A stretch of 37,399 nt of DNA from Fibrobacteraceae bacterium (GCA_017625775.1 JAGAKE010000013.1:1-37399); one strand, 5' to 3'. Shown: positions 25,807 through 35,200, numbered from the stretch's first letter. Translations and numbers: made by a program. Notes: a model not told the origin generated them from the letters alone.

Positions 25807-25854
25807 CCGCCAGCTACGCTGGCGGAAAAAAATGCTTGGTAAACTTACCAAGCA
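25807..25854 (-). terminator. Two stacked hairpins ending the gerW-like transcript
   Basis: The 10-bp hairpin at 25833-25854 (TGCTTGGTAA arms, 2-nt nominal loop) is followed on the minus strand by seven T. A second 8-bp hairpin, 25807-25825 (CCGCCAGC arms, loop TAC), comes directly after. It lies 24 nt past the stop of the minus-strand gene. Confidence 0.75.
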
Positions 25855-25877
25855 AATCAAAATTCTAAAAAATAACT

Positions 25878-26216
25878 TTACGGATTTTCGGAACCATGCT
25901 TTTGGAATTTTGAAACCACATCAGGCACTAAATCCATAACTTTTGACATCATTGAAGAATCTTTTGTAACAGGCAAAATCCTCACTTCACCTTGATGAAT
26001 TGATAGGAAAGCCACAGGTTCAACAGAAGCACCTCCGCCCGAAGCAGAAGATTCACCTTTACCCGAATGCCCGCCAATTCCGAAACCAACTGAAATACGA
26101 TTAACTGGTACGATAGTAGTTTCACCTGCTTGAATAGGTTTTCCAATGACTGTTTCCGCTTGGGTAATCAGCTTAATTTTTTCTAAAAGAGTTTCTGCAA
26201 GATTTTCAATAGCCAT
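25878..26216 (-). CDS. GerW/YtfJ-like protein
   Basis: The 112-aa protein begins with a helix (MAIENLAETLLEKI) and contains GKPIQAGETTIVPVNRISVGFG, a glycine-serine loop, GGGASVEPVAFLSI and VRILPV. This is the pattern of the GerW (YtfJ, PF09579) family. In spore formers the protein is needed for lysozyme-triggered germination, but relatives occur in non-spore-formers, where the function is unknown. No signal peptide. Weak ribosome site. Confidence 0.85.
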   Translation of the reverse strand: MAIENLAETLLEKIKLITQAETVIGKPIQAGETTIVPVNRISVGFGIGGHSGKGESSASGGGASVEPVAFLSIHQGEVRILPVTKDSSMMSKVMDLVPDVVSKFQKHGSENP

Positions 26217-26280
26217 ATATTTAATATAAAAACTTTTCTTCTTTGATGGTATTTATTTTTTTTGCAAATTATCAAAAAAA

Positions 26281-27765
26281 TCAATCGCGATGATATAATT
26301 TTTTGGTTTGGTAATTTGGTTCACTTGTAAGATTAACTCCGAGACGACGGAAAACTCCAATATCAACCTGAGAAAGAAGCACACTAGAGTGAACTTCACA
26401 GCCTCGCAAATTCGCCAGTTGTTCCATTGCTATTTTTGCATTATAATCAGTGAGGGCGCAAATTGAAAGTGCAACCAACACTTCATCAGTGTGTAATCGA
26501 GGGTTTGTATGGCCTAAATGCTTTGTCTTTAAATTCTGAATAGGCTCAATAATCATTGGAGAAAGCAACTTTATATCTGGTAATTTTGCAAGATGTTTAA
26601 GCGCATTCAGAAGCATTACTGCAGAAGCTCCTAAAAGAGAAGTTGTTTTTCCCGTTACAATTGTTCCGTCGGGGAGTTCTATTGCTACGGCAGGACCACC
26701 CGTTTCCTCGGCTTTCTGAACAGCTGCAGCAGCCACTGAACGATCTTTAATGCTAACATGAGCCTGTTCCATCAAAAGTTCAAGCTTATAAATTTGTTCT
26801 TGCTCTGCATTGCCTTTGCGTACTTGACAAAGCGCATGATAATATCTTCTGATAATTTCTGCACGAGCGGCTTCACAAACCGCTTCATCGTCAATAATAC
26901 AATTTCCAACCATATTCACTCCCATATCCGTAGGGGATTTATAAGGAGATTCGCCCATAATCTTTTGGAAAATTGTATTTAATACAGGGAAAATTTCTAC
27001 ATCACGATTGTAATTGATTGTCGTTTTACCATAAGCTTCTAAATGGAATGGATCAATCATATTTACATCGTTTAAATCAGCGGTGGCCGCTTCATAAGCT
27101 AAGTTTACTGGGTGCTTTAAAGGAATATTCCATATTGGGAACGTTTCAAATTTGGCATAACCAGCTTTGATTCCTCTTTTATTTTCATGATAAAGTTGAG
27201 AAAGACAAACCGCCATTTTTCCACTTCCCGGACCAGGAGCTGTAACAACTACGAGTGGTCTTGTTGTTTCAACATAGTCATTTTTACCATAACCTTCGTC
27301 ACTCACTATAAGAGGAATATTAGAAGGGTAGCCTTCAATGTGGTAATGTCGATAAACTTTTAAACCTAATTTTTCCAACTTTTTTTGATAAGTTATGGCT
27401 CTAGCTTGACCGTCAAATTGAGTAAGAATCACGCTGCTGACATAAATTCCATATCCAGAAAAGGCGTCAATTAAGCGAAGCAAATCCATGTCATAAGTGA
27501 TTCCTAAATCACCTCGCACTTTATTTTTTTCTATGTCTCCAGCATTGATAGCGATAATAACCTCGGCATTGTCTTTCAATTTTTCAAGCATTCTAATTTT
27601 ACTATCTGGCTCGAATTTTGGAAGCACACGAGAAGCGTGAAAATCGTCAAAAATTTTTCCGCCAAATTCCAAATAAAGCTTACCGCCAAATTGTGCAATA
27701 CGTTCTTCAATTTTTTCGGATTGCATCTTCAAGTATTTGTCATTATCAAAGCCTTTCTTCAACAT
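26281..27765 (-). CDS. DUF1846 domain-containing protein
   Basis: The 494-aa protein (from ATG 27765, preceded by AAGGA at 5 nt; a longer start at 27807 lacks a ribosome site) matches the DUF1846 family in length and in motifs. These are KKGFDNDKYLKMQSEKI at the start, FGGKLYLEFGGKIFDDFHASRVLP in two parts, VVTAPGPGSGKMAVCLSQLYHE, and CIIDDEAVCEAARAEIIRRY. The family is nucleotide-binding-like and uncharacterised; no reaction is claimed. Many DUF1846 proteins occur in gut Firmicutes and Bacteroidetes. Confidence 0.88.
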   Translation of the reverse strand: MLKKGFDNDKYLKMQSEKIEERIAQFGGKLYLEFGGKIFDDFHASRVLPKFEPDSKIRMLEKLKDNAEVIIAINAGDIEKNKVRGDLGITYDMDLLRLIDAFSGYGIYVSSVILTQFDGQARAITYQKKLEKLGLKVYRHYHIEGYPSNIPLIVSDEGYGKNDYVETTRPLVVVTAPGPGSGKMAVCLSQLYHENKRGIKAGYAKFETFPIWNIPLKHPVNLAYEAATADLNDVNMIDPFHLEAYGKTTINYNRDVEIFPVLNTIFQKIMGESPYKSPTDMGVNMVGNCIIDDEAVCEAARAEIIRRYYHALCQVRKGNAEQEQIYKLELLMEQAHVSIKDRSVAAAAVQKAEETGGPAVAIELPDGTIVTGKTTSLLGASAVMLLNALKHLAKLPDIKLLSPMIIEPIQNLKTKHLGHTNPRLHTDEVLVALSICALTDYNAKIAMEQLANLRGCEVHSSVLLSQVDIGVFRRLGVNLTSEPNYQTKKLYHRD

Positions 27766-28055
27766 AAAAATCCTTGTGTTGTGTTTCCAAAAACTAATTG
27801 TGGTCAAACTAGAGCCGGTAGTTATGTTTTTGAAAAGTCACTTATTCAAAAAACAAAGATAAAAATTAATGAGAAATCCATATTACTTTATTTCAAAAAA
27901 GATGAACTTTTTTTTCCATCATTTAAATTTTAAATCAGTAAAACAATTGCATATTACAAGATACTTGACAATGTAATTATCTTTAAAAAGAATTGTTTTT
28001 TTTACTTCTCATATATTGAGAAATGGAGTGCTTGCAAAAAATAACTGGAGGTTTT

Positions 28056-29336
28056 ATGGCGCGAATGGAAGTAAATGGAAAGCTTTTAGACTTTCCTGAA
28101 GTAGTTGGTTCTGAAAATGAAAAGGCAATAGATATTTCAAAACTTCGGTCTGAAAGTGGTTATATCACGCTAGATGATTCGTTTGGAAATACAGGAAGTT
28201 GTCGTTCATCAATTACGTACATTGACGGAGCTCAAGGCATTTTAAGGTATCGTGGTTACGCCATAGAAGAACTTGCCGAAAAAAGTTCTTTCATTGAAAC
28301 TGCCTATTTAGTTATTTACGGGCATTTACCGAATACTGAAGAATACAATCGTTTTTCTGATTTATTGACCACTCATGAAATGCTTGATGAAGGCTACCGC
28401 AAGCATTATGAAGGATTCCCAAGAAACGCACACCCCATGGCAATTCTTTCTGCCATGATTAATACACTTGGGTGTTATGATCCGGAACATTTTTTAGATG
28501 AAGATGTGACTCATTTTGACATTAATGCTGCACGTCTTATTTCTCAAGTGCGTACAGTAGCAGCGGCTGCATATAAAATGAGTGTTGGTCAACCAATGAT
28601 GTATCCTTCTCCAGATAGACTGTATGCTAATAATTTCTTGCACATGATGTTTAGCCAACCATATAAACTTTTTGAAGCTTCTCCAGAAGCGACAGATGCT
28701 TTAAATAAGTTTTGGATTTTGCACGCAGATCATGAACAAAATTGCTCTACAAGTACCGTTCGTCTAGTTGCTTCAAGTGGAGCGAATATGTATGCAAGTT
28801 GTGCTGCCGGTGTATGTGCTCTTTGGGGAAAATTACACGGTGGAGCGAATCAGGCTGTTGTTGAAATGCTTTTAAAAATTCAAGAATCTGGAATTAGCGT
28901 TCGTGAATTTGTAAATCGAGTAAAAAGTCGTGAACCAGGCCTTAAATTAATGGGGTTTGGTCATCGAGTTTATAAAAACTTTGACCCACGTTCAAAAATT
29001 CTTCAAAAGGCACTTCGTAAAATGCTTGCTGCTTCAGGAAAATCAGATCCGCTTTTAGACATAGCTCAAGAACTTGAAGAATGTGCTTTGCATGATGATT
29101 ATTTCATTGAACGAAAACTTTATCCGAATGTTGATTTCTATTCTGGCCTTATTCTTCGTAACATTGGGATACCGTTGAATATGTTTACCGTAATGTTTGC
29201 GATTGGTCGCATGCCTGGTTGGATTGCTCATTGGAAAGAAATTTCAGAAAATCCAAAACAGCGAATTTACCGTCCTCGTCAAATTTATACGGGAGAAAAT
29301 TTACGCCCCTATATTCCTTTAAATGAACGGCCTTAG
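28056..29336 (+). CDS. gltA: Citrate synthase
   Basis: Joins acetyl-CoA and oxaloacetate to give citrate. The protein (427 aa from ATG 28056, which follows GGAGG by 4 nt; an upstream ATG at 28023 has no such site) carries the catalytic triad equivalents: LHGGANQA (His), [14 protein letters not shown] (His) and NVDFYSGLI (Asp). The N-terminal small domain with beta-strands ([14 protein letters not shown]) marks it as the type II, Gram-negative hexameric form. It is convergent with the RidA-like gene with only 3 nt between the stops. Confidence 0.95.
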   Translation: MARMEVNGKLLDFPEVVGSENEKAIDISKLRSESGYITLDDSFGNTGSCRSSITYIDGAQGILRYRGYAIEELAEKSSFIETAYLVIYGHLPNTEEYNRFSDLLTTHEMLDEGYRKHYEGFPRNAHPMAILSAMINTLGCYDPEHFLDEDVTHFDINAARLISQVRTVAAAAYKMSVGQPMMYPSPDRLYANNFLHMMFSQPYKLFEASPEATDALNKFWILHADHEQNCSTSTVRLVASSGANMYASCAAGVCALWGKLHGGANQAVVEMLLKIQESGISVREFVNRVKSREPGLKLMGFGHRVYKNFDPRSKILQKALRKMLAASGKSDPLLDIAQELEECALHDDYFIERKLYPNVDFYSGLILRNIGIPLNMFTVMFAIGRMPGWIAHWKEISENPKQRIYRPRQIYTGENLRPYIPLNERP

Positions 29337-29339
29337 TTT

Positions 29340-29849
29340 TTAAAATTTTCGTTCAAACCAGCGATATCTCCCTAAAAAACGGGGAGAGCGTTGGGGAACG
29401 GCTAGAAAAGTACAAGAAATTTCTACGGGAGCATTTTTGGGTAAAGCAGAAACACCCATTGCTATTCTGGCATGGCGACCGCGTTCTCCTAAAATTTGCA
29501 AGGCGAGTGTTGATGCACCATCAATAATAGCAGGGTGGTCGTAAAAATCAGGAGCTGATTGAACAAATCCCTGTAATTGAACAAGTTGCAAAGATTCATT
29601 TTCATTTAAAAGAGGAAGTGCTGCCGCTAAAGCATTTAAAAAACATAAACTAGATAATTCGGTGGCTTCATCTAAAGAAACTACATCAGGAACTCTTCCC
29701 GTTGTCATTTGCCCATCATGAATAGGTAATTGACCAGAAACATAAATAAAATTTTCTGCACGAACTGCAGGAGAATAAGCAGCTAGTGGAGTTGGCTTGG
29801 GTGGTAGAGTTATGGAGAGTTCTTCTAATCTTTGCAAGATATCCTTCAT
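29340..29849 (-). CDS. RidA (YjgF/YER057c) family protein
   Basis: Relatives hydrolyse reactive enamine/imine intermediates. The 169-aa frame from ATG 29849 shows LEELSITLPPKPTPLAAYSP, YVSGQLP, and a C-terminal RIAMGVSALPKNAPVEI strand with the conserved Arg. The variant is of the longer YjgH/LPXTP-like subgroup rather than RidA itself. The longer start at 29906 adds 19 residues of no recognised meaning and has no ribosome site. Whether it deaminates enamines is not shown. Confidence 0.85.
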   Translation of the reverse strand: MKDILQRLEELSITLPPKPTPLAAYSPAVRAENFIYVSGQLPIHDGQMTTGRVPDVVSLDEATELSSLCFLNALAAALPLLNENESLQLVQLQGFVQSAPDFYDHPAIIDGASTLALQILGERGRHARIAMGVSALPKNAPVEISCTFLAVPQRSPRFLGRYRWFERKF

Positions 29850-30105
29850 AAAAGATAAAATAAGAATTTCTTCTATTTTATGCAAGTTTTTTGAAAGAAA
29901 AAGCAAGCCGAAATGTTTATTTTTACAATTTCAAATATTTATAAACGAAAAAATCAATTTTGGGCTTTAGTGGCTTAATTCTTTAATTTCTTGAGTCATA
30001 TTTTTTTTATCTTGCTTGGATAAGTGAATTTAGTAGGGGTAATCCCTAGTAATTCTTAAAAAAATAAGAAAGAGAAATAAATATTGAACTTTTTTGGAGA
30101 TTTTT

Positions 30106-31794
30106 ATGGCTGAAAAAAATGCTGAAAAATTTGTCTTTTATATGCACCGAATGTCTAAAATTTATCCTCCTGGAAAGGAAGTTTTAAAAGATATTTCTCT
30201 TAGCTTTTATTATGGTGCAAAAATTGGAATTATCGGTACAAATGGTTCTGGAAAATCCACATTACTTCGTATTATGGCTGGAATTGATAAAGAATTTCAG
30301 GGTGAAGCATGGATTGAACCAGGCAGAACAGCAGGGTATTTACCTCAAGAACCTCAGCTAGATCCGAATTTAACTGTTAAAGAAAACGTAATGCAAGCAG
30401 TTGCGAAAAAGCAAGCAGTACTTGATCGGTATAACGAAATTTCAATGAAATTTGCAGAAGAAATGACCGATGAAGAAATGAATGCGTTGATGGAAGAACA
30501 AGGTCAATTGCAAGATATTATTGATGCTCAGGATTTGTGGAGTTTAGACAGAAATATTGAAATCGCTATGGACGCTCTTCGTTGTCCTCCTGGAGATTGG
30601 CCTGTAACGAATCTTTCTGGTGGTGAAAAACGCCGTGTTGCACTTTGCCGCCTTCTTTTAGAAGAACCTGATTTGCTATTGCTCGACGAACCAACCAACC
30701 ATCTCGATGCAGAATCAGTGGCTTGGCTTGAACGCCATTTGCGAGAATACAAAGGCTCTGTAATTCTCGTAACGCACGATCGTTATTTCTTGGATAATGT
30801 AACTGGATGGATTCTTGAAATCGATAGAGGCCGTGGAATTCCTTGGCAGGGGAATTATGCGGAATGGCTTGATCAAAAGTTAGAACGTCTTCGTACTGAA
30901 GAAAAAGGTGAATCAGATCGTCAAAAAAGACTTTCAAGAGAACAAGAGTGGGTTAAACAAAGCCCAAAAGCAAGGCAAGCAAAAAGCAAAGCTCGTCTTA
31001 AAGCTTATGAAGAACTTTTGGCTGAAGATAAACGAGAACAAGTTCGAGTGGCTCAGATTACCATTCCTAATGGAAAACGCTTGGGCGATGTAGTTATTCA
31101 AGCAGATGGTTTACGCAAAGCATTTGGTGAAAAACTTTTGTTTGATAATTTGTCATTCACTTTACCTCGTTCCGGAATTGTGGGAATTATTGGACCAAAT
31201 GGTGCTGGTAAAACTACTTTATTTAAAATTATTACGGGGCAGGAAAAAGCTGATGCTGGCTCTTTGAAAATCGGAGAAACGGTTGAAATTATTTCGATGG
31301 AGCAGGGCAGAGAATCGTTAGATGATTCTAAAACGGTTTGGGAAACCATTAGTGGTGGTCTTGATGAATTAGTGATAGGCGAGCGTAAAATGAATAGCCG
31401 AGCTTATTGCGGACTATTCAACTTTACTGGCGCTGATCAACAAAAGAAATTGTCCGTGCTTTCTGGGGGAGAACGCAATCGAGTTTTAATGGCGAAAAAC
31501 CTCCAAAAGCCAGGGAACTTACTTTTCCTTGACGAACCAACAAATGACTTGGATATTGAAACTTTGCAAGCTTTGGAACAAGCTGTTTTAAGATTTGCTG
31601 GTTGTGCCGTTATTATTTCCCACGATCGCTGGTTCTTAGATAGAGTAGCGACTCATATCCTTGCATACGAAGGCGATTCGCAAGTGGTGTGGTTTGAAGG
31701 CAACTGGAGTGAATACGAAGCAGACAGGCGTAAACGACTTGGTGAAGATGCGGAAAATCCAAAGCCGATTCGTTATAAAACTCTTACTCGTTAG
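30106..31794 (+). CDS. ettA: ABC-F protein EttA (energy-dependent translational throttle)
   Basis: The protein (562 aa) has two ATP-binding cassettes and no membrane segment. Cassette 1: GTNGSGKST (44-52), LSGGEKRR near 170 and LLLLDEPTNHLD. Cassette 2: GPNGAGKTT near 363, LSGGERNR near 452 and LLFLDEPTNDLD. Between them is the charged P-site tRNA-interaction linker. The length and the start (FYMHRMSKIYPPGKEVLKDIS) match EttA, which binds the ribosomal E site and gates elongation by ATP/ADP ratio. ATG 30106 is used because GGAG is 6 nt upstream; the earlier TTG at 30094 overlaps that site. Confidence 0.93.
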   Translation: MAEKNAEKFVFYMHRMSKIYPPGKEVLKDISLSFYYGAKIGIIGTNGSGKSTLLRIMAGIDKEFQGEAWIEPGRTAGYLPQEPQLDPNLTVKENVMQAVAKKQAVLDRYNEISMKFAEEMTDEEMNALMEEQGQLQDIIDAQDLWSLDRNIEIAMDALRCPPGDWPVTNLSGGEKRRVALCRLLLEEPDLLLLDEPTNHLDAESVAWLERHLREYKGSVILVTHDRYFLDNVTGWILEIDRGRGIPWQGNYAEWLDQKLERLRTEEKGESDRQKRLSREQEWVKQSPKARQAKSKARLKAYEELLAEDKREQVRVAQITIPNGKRLGDVVIQADGLRKAFGEKLLFDNLSFTLPRSGIVGIIGPNGAGKTTLFKIITGQEKADAGSLKIGETVEIISMEQGRESLDDSKTVWETISGGLDELVIGERKMNSRAYCGLFNFTGADQQKKLSVLSGGERNRVLMAKNLQKPGNLLFLDEPTNDLDIETLQALEQAVLRFAGCAVIISHDRWFLDRVATHILAYEGDSQVVWFEGNWSEYEADRRKRLGEDAENPKPIRYKTLTR

Positions 31795-31798
31795 CTGA

Positions 31799-32449
31799 AT
31801 GCAAAGTTTTAAGGCTCTTTTTATTCATGAATGGCGGTTGCTCATTAGGGAACCGCGATTCATGTTGCTTTTATGTTTGCCGAGTTTTTTGTTACTTGTT
31901 GTTCGCTTCATCAATGCCGATACTTTTTCTGTTTTACCATTAGAATTTGCAAAATTTCTTTTATTATTACTTGGAGCTATGAATTCTACGATGACGCTGC
32001 CGTTTTCTGCTGATGCTTTTGCCGGAGAACGGGAGCGTAATACTTTAGAATTACTTCAATTATCTCCAGTTTCACCAAGAAAAATTTATTTCGTAAAATT
32101 ATTAACGATTTTACCGTTTTCAATTTTTGGTGCGGTTTTTTCACAAATTATTCTTTTCTTAATTTGTTCAAATATTCCGTTGGATGTTTTTGCTAAAGCG
32201 ATTCTTGGTGCAACCAGCTTTGCTTTATTATTTAACGGTTTAACTTTACTTCTTTCGTTACGTTCGAAAACAGTTCGTGCAGCCACTCAAACAGCAGCGA
32301 TTATTTCATTTCCGTTTTATTTTTTGATTCAAGCGTGGTATCCAGAGTTTTTTTCTATTTCAATTTTTCCATTTGCTTTCTTTTTAATTTCTGTAGCATC
32401 TTTATTACTCTGTGTGCATTTTTCGTTAAAAAAATTTTTGTTGTTGTAG
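31799..32449 (+). CDS. ABC-2 type transporter permease subunit
   Basis: The 216-aa integral membrane protein has about six hydrophobic helices. The motif FAGERERNTLELLQLSPVSPRKIYFVKLL after helix 2 is the ABC-2 permease hallmark (coupling-helix region). Its own ATPase subunit is not next to it; the only ABC protein nearby is the ribosome-acting EttA, 4 nt upstream. Possibly it shares a transcript by chance, or its ATPase is encoded elsewhere. Shorter than most permeases of this class (about 240-280 aa). Confidence 0.8.
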   Translation: MQSFKALFIHEWRLLIREPRFMLLLCLPSFLLLVVRFINADTFSVLPLEFAKFLLLLLGAMNSTMTLPFSADAFAGERERNTLELLQLSPVSPRKIYFVKLLTILPFSIFGAVFSQIILFLICSNIPLDVFAKAILGATSFALLFNGLTLLLSLRSKTVRAATQTAAIISFPFYFLIQAWYPEFFSISIFPFAFFLISVASLLLCVHFSLKKFLLL

Positions 32450-32458
32450 AGTTGTTTT

Positions 32459-32561
32459 ATGTTAGGGACCGTAGTCCGTTAGGATTCGAACCGACATTAT
32501 TGGCGGTTTGAACGAAAACGCGAAGCGTTATAGCGCAAGGGCCCGACCTAACGGGGAACAT
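32459..32561. other. GC-rich, highly foldable intergenic element (structured RNA or mobile repeat candidate)
   Basis: The 318-nt gap between the permease and the lipoprotein gene contains a 103-nt block of clearly higher GC than its surroundings. Ends 32459-32463 (ATGTT) and 32557-32561 (AACAT) pair. CCGTTAGG (32476-32483) pairs with CCTAACGG (32547-32554). Inside are TTCGAACCG/CGGTTTGAA (32485-32493/32504-32512, one wobble) and AACGC-GAA-GCGTT (32517-32529), and GGGCCC at 32539-32544 is self-complementary. The minus strand carries GGTTCGAATCC, a tRNA T-arm consensus, but no tRNA folds. The rest of the gap is AT-rich. Confidence 0.55.
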
Positions 32562-32767
32562 CCATAGTAAAAAAGAAGCCAAATATGTTTATTCATACAT
32601 CTAGTTTACATAATATATATTATCGGAAATTAAGAAGGAAGTGTGAAAAGGGCGCTTTTTCAAATAAAATAGTCTATTTTGACGTTTTTGTGAGATTTTA
32701 TAAATAAGGACGATTTTGAAAAAAAAACTTATTTTGGAACGTTCTATTTTCTATAATGTTGGTTTGT

Positions 32768-33415
32768 ATGAAAAAAGCGTTTTTTTGTTTTGTGGTTTGT
32801 GTTTTTTTAGTGGCTTGTGCGTCTATGCAAAAAGCAAGGATTGCAAGTATTCTGACACAGACGAAATTTGAATTTTCTGCACTTTATCTGGATTCGGTTA
32901 ATGTTTCTTCGGACCTTTTTGAGCATATTGGGACGGCGACCAAAAGTCTTTTACCTAATCCGCAAGTTGTTGTGATTGTTCAAGATTTGGCTCGTGGTAT
33001 TATTTCTTCGAAGCTCGCTGATGCTTATATTTCTTGCGAATTTTTGACCGAGCTTCCTTTAGATGCGGATTCTTTGTTTGTGCAAAATGTTTCGGCTACT
33101 CTTCTTTTGGATTCTTTGTACGAAGTTCCTATTTATGCGAGTTCTGAGACTGTTCTTGTGCCTGGTAAGCAATCTGTGAAATTATCTACAAAAATTCCTA
33201 TAGATGCTAGATTGTTTAAAATTCCAGATCTGAAAAAAATTGCGACTAAAGGCTCTGTTTCTCTTTCGTTTAAGAAAGATTCTGAACCGGTGTCACTACC
33301 CCTTGATTTTGTGAAAGAATTTTCTGAAGAAGAAAAGAAAGTTTTATTTGAAACGGCTCGGGAAAAATTGTTACATTCCTTGGTCGGAGATTGGGTTAAT
33401 TCTATTTTACCATGA
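32768..33415 (+). CDS. Outer/inner-membrane lipoprotein of unknown function
   Basis: A lipoprotein signal peptide ends in the lipobox LVAC (MKKAFFCFVVCVFLVACAS), so the mature protein starts at Cys 17 and is lipidated. The remaining about 200 residues look like a mixed alpha/beta domain with DSVNVSSDLFEH and VSLSFKKDSEPVSLPLDF strands; a LEA14-like fold is conceivable but not certain. ATG 32768 is preferred; the earlier 32756 start lacks a ribosome site and would put MLVC in front of the basic n-region. Its stop overlaps the next start (ATGA at 33412). Confidence 0.72.
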   Translation: MKKAFFCFVVCVFLVACASMQKARIASILTQTKFEFSALYLDSVNVSSDLFEHIGTATKSLLPNPQVVVIVQDLARGIISSKLADAYISCEFLTELPLDADSLFVQNVSATLLLDSLYEVPIYASSETVLVPGKQSVKLSTKIPIDARLFKIPDLKKIATKGSVSLSFKKDSEPVSLPLDFVKEFSEEEKKVLFETAREKLLHSLVGDWVNSILP

Positions 33416-33423
33416 GGTATTTT

Positions 33424-35115
33424 ATGAGCAGAATGTTTGTGCCTGAAAATTTGAATGTAGATTCCCCTAACGAAGTGGAAACTCTTTATAAACAACTTGC
33501 CGAAACTCCCCTTGAAAATACGGCAAGTGCTTTACGCGAGTGGATTCTTTGTATCAGTGAAATAGATTCTGTTTTGTCAGAGGTTTCTGCCAGGCGTTAT
33601 GTCGCGATGACTTGTAATACTAAAGATCCTGAAGCAGCAAAAGCCTATGAAGATTTTGTAGAAAATATTGACCCAATTCAACAAAAATATCACGATCTTT
33701 TGAATAAAAAAATGATCGCTCACCCATCGTTAAATGAATTGAATGATGAATTTGGTGTGTATTTCCGTTCCGTTAAAGTGTCTTTAGAACTTTTTAATGA
33801 AAAAAATATTCCGTTAGAAACAGAAGTTCAAAAAGAATTGCAAGCGTATCAAAAAATTACAGGAAGCATGTCTGTAATGCATAATGGCGAAGAAAAAACG
33901 CTTCAGCAAATGTCCAACTTGCTAGAATCTAATGATAGAGAAATTCGTAAAGAGGCTTGGGAAAAGATTCAAAACAGGCGTTTACAAGATAAAGATAAAT
34001 TGAACGAAGCTTTTGATAAATTATTTAAACTTCGCAATACGATTGCAAAAAACGCTGGTTGTAACGATTTTATCGAATACATTTATAAAGCCAAAAATCG
34101 CTTTGATTATTCGCCAAAAGACTGCTACGCATTTCATGAAACTATTGAAAAACTCATTTTGCCTTTGCAGAAAAAAATGTATGAATCCCGCAAAAAGCAA
34201 ATGAATCTTTCTGTTTTACGCCCATGGGATGTTTCTTGTGACGCTCTTTTCCGCGCTCCCCTTTCGCCTTACAAAGATGGAAATGAACTCATTGAAAAAT
34301 GTGCCAGAATTTTTGAAAAATTAGATTCTCGTGCTGGTGCTTGGTTGCGTCAAATGCAAACGGAAAAGCTTATTGACCCGGAAAGTCGTTTAGGAAAAGC
34401 TCCTGGTGGTTACCAAATTGGTTTTGACGAAAGTCGCAAGCCTTTTATTTTTATGAATGCTGCTGGCTCTGACCGTGATATTTACACTCTGCTTCACGAA
34501 AGCGGGCATTCGTTCCACCAATTCTGCATGGCTAATCAGCCAATTACTGCCTACAGGGATATTCCCTCTGAAATTGCTGAAGTGGCTAGTATGAGCATGG
34601 AATTAATCGGTGCTTCTCAGATTCAGGAGTTCTACCCTGATGCTGAAGACGCGGCAAGGAGTCGTCAAGGAGTTCTAGAAGACGTAATTTGGCTTTTCCC
34701 GTGGGTCGCTTGTATTGATAGTTTCCAACACGAACTTTATAAACGCCCAAACCATACTGTGAAAGATCGTGAAGAAATTTGGGTTTCTATTATGAATCGT
34801 TACGATGCAGGCGTAGATTACTCTGGTTACGAAAATATTTTAGCCAATCTCTGGCAAAAACAGCTTCATCTTTTTGAATGTCCTTTCTATTATATTGAAT
34901 ATGGAATCGCAGAACTTGGCGCTCTTCAAGTTTGGAATAATTTCCGCGAGAATCCTAAAAAAGCGTTTGACATGCTTTTTGAAGCAGAAAGTCTCGGTAG
35001 CAGTCGTCCACTTCCTGAATTATTCAACAAAGCAGGTATAAAATTTGACTTTTCTCCAAAAACTGTTGAACCGCTTGTTCAAGCTATTTGGGATGAATAC
35101 GAAAAGACAAACTGA
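33424..35115 (+). CDS. M3 family metallopeptidase (oligoendopeptidase F-like)
   Basis: The 563-aa protein is a cytoplasmic zinc peptidase family member that cleaves short peptides. The motif LLHESGHSFHQF gives the M3 HExGH zinc site (His 358, Glu 359, His 362), and EIAEVASMSMEL about 25 residues later supplies the third ligand Glu. The N-terminal helical region (about 1-230) forms the oligopeptidase channel. The start at 33424 is chosen since GAGGT (33414-33418) precedes it; ATG 33412 overlaps the lipoprotein stop and is the alternative. It is translationally linked to the lipoprotein gene. Confidence 0.9.
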   Translation: MSRMFVPENLNVDSPNEVETLYKQLAETPLENTASALREWILCISEIDSVLSEVSARRYVAMTCNTKDPEAAKAYEDFVENIDPIQQKYHDLLNKKMIAHPSLNELNDEFGVYFRSVKVSLELFNEKNIPLETEVQKELQAYQKITGSMSVMHNGEEKTLQQMSNLLESNDREIRKEAWEKIQNRRLQDKDKLNEAFDKLFKLRNTIAKNAGCNDFIEYIYKAKNRFDYSPKDCYAFHETIEKLILPLQKKMYESRKKQMNLSVLRPWDVSCDALFRAPLSPYKDGNELIEKCARIFEKLDSRAGAWLRQMQTEKLIDPESRLGKAPGGYQIGFDESRKPFIFMNAAGSDRDIYTLLHESGHSFHQFCMANQPITAYRDIPSEIAEVASMSMELIGASQIQEFYPDAEDAARSRQGVLEDVIWLFPWVACIDSFQHELYKRPNHTVKDREEIWVSIMNRYDAGVDYSGYENILANLWQKQLHLFECPFYYIEYGIAELGALQVWNNFRENPKKAFDMLFEAESLGSSRPLPELFNKAGIKFDFSPKTVEPLVQAIWDEYEKTN

Positions 35116-35155
35116 ATAAAAAAACGATAATTTTTCAAAAAAACGCCAAAATCAC

Positions 35156-35184
35156 TTGCCAAAGGCCCTTTAAAATGCTAATAT
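35156..35184 (+). promoter_or_regulatory. Promoter of tRNA-Ser/rpoZ
   Basis: TTGCCA (35156-35161) and TAATAT (35179-35184) are separated by exactly 17 bp, followed by a GC-rich discriminator (GTCGCGC) before the tRNA at 35201. GC-rich discriminators are typical of stringently controlled stable-RNA promoters. Confidence 0.75.
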
Positions 35185-35200
35185 TGTCGCGCATCCTTTA

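Noticed and set aside
27965..27993. Promoter before citrate synthase (TTGACA at 27965-27970)
   Set aside because: A consensus -35 is present, but no convincing -10 lies 16-18 bp downstream, so it is not listed as a feature.
32459..32561. tRNA gene or integron attC site
   Set aside because: The T-arm consensus on the minus strand cannot pair as a T-stem, no D-arm or anticodon arm forms, and the GTTAGG/CCTAAC order is inverted relative to attC core sites.
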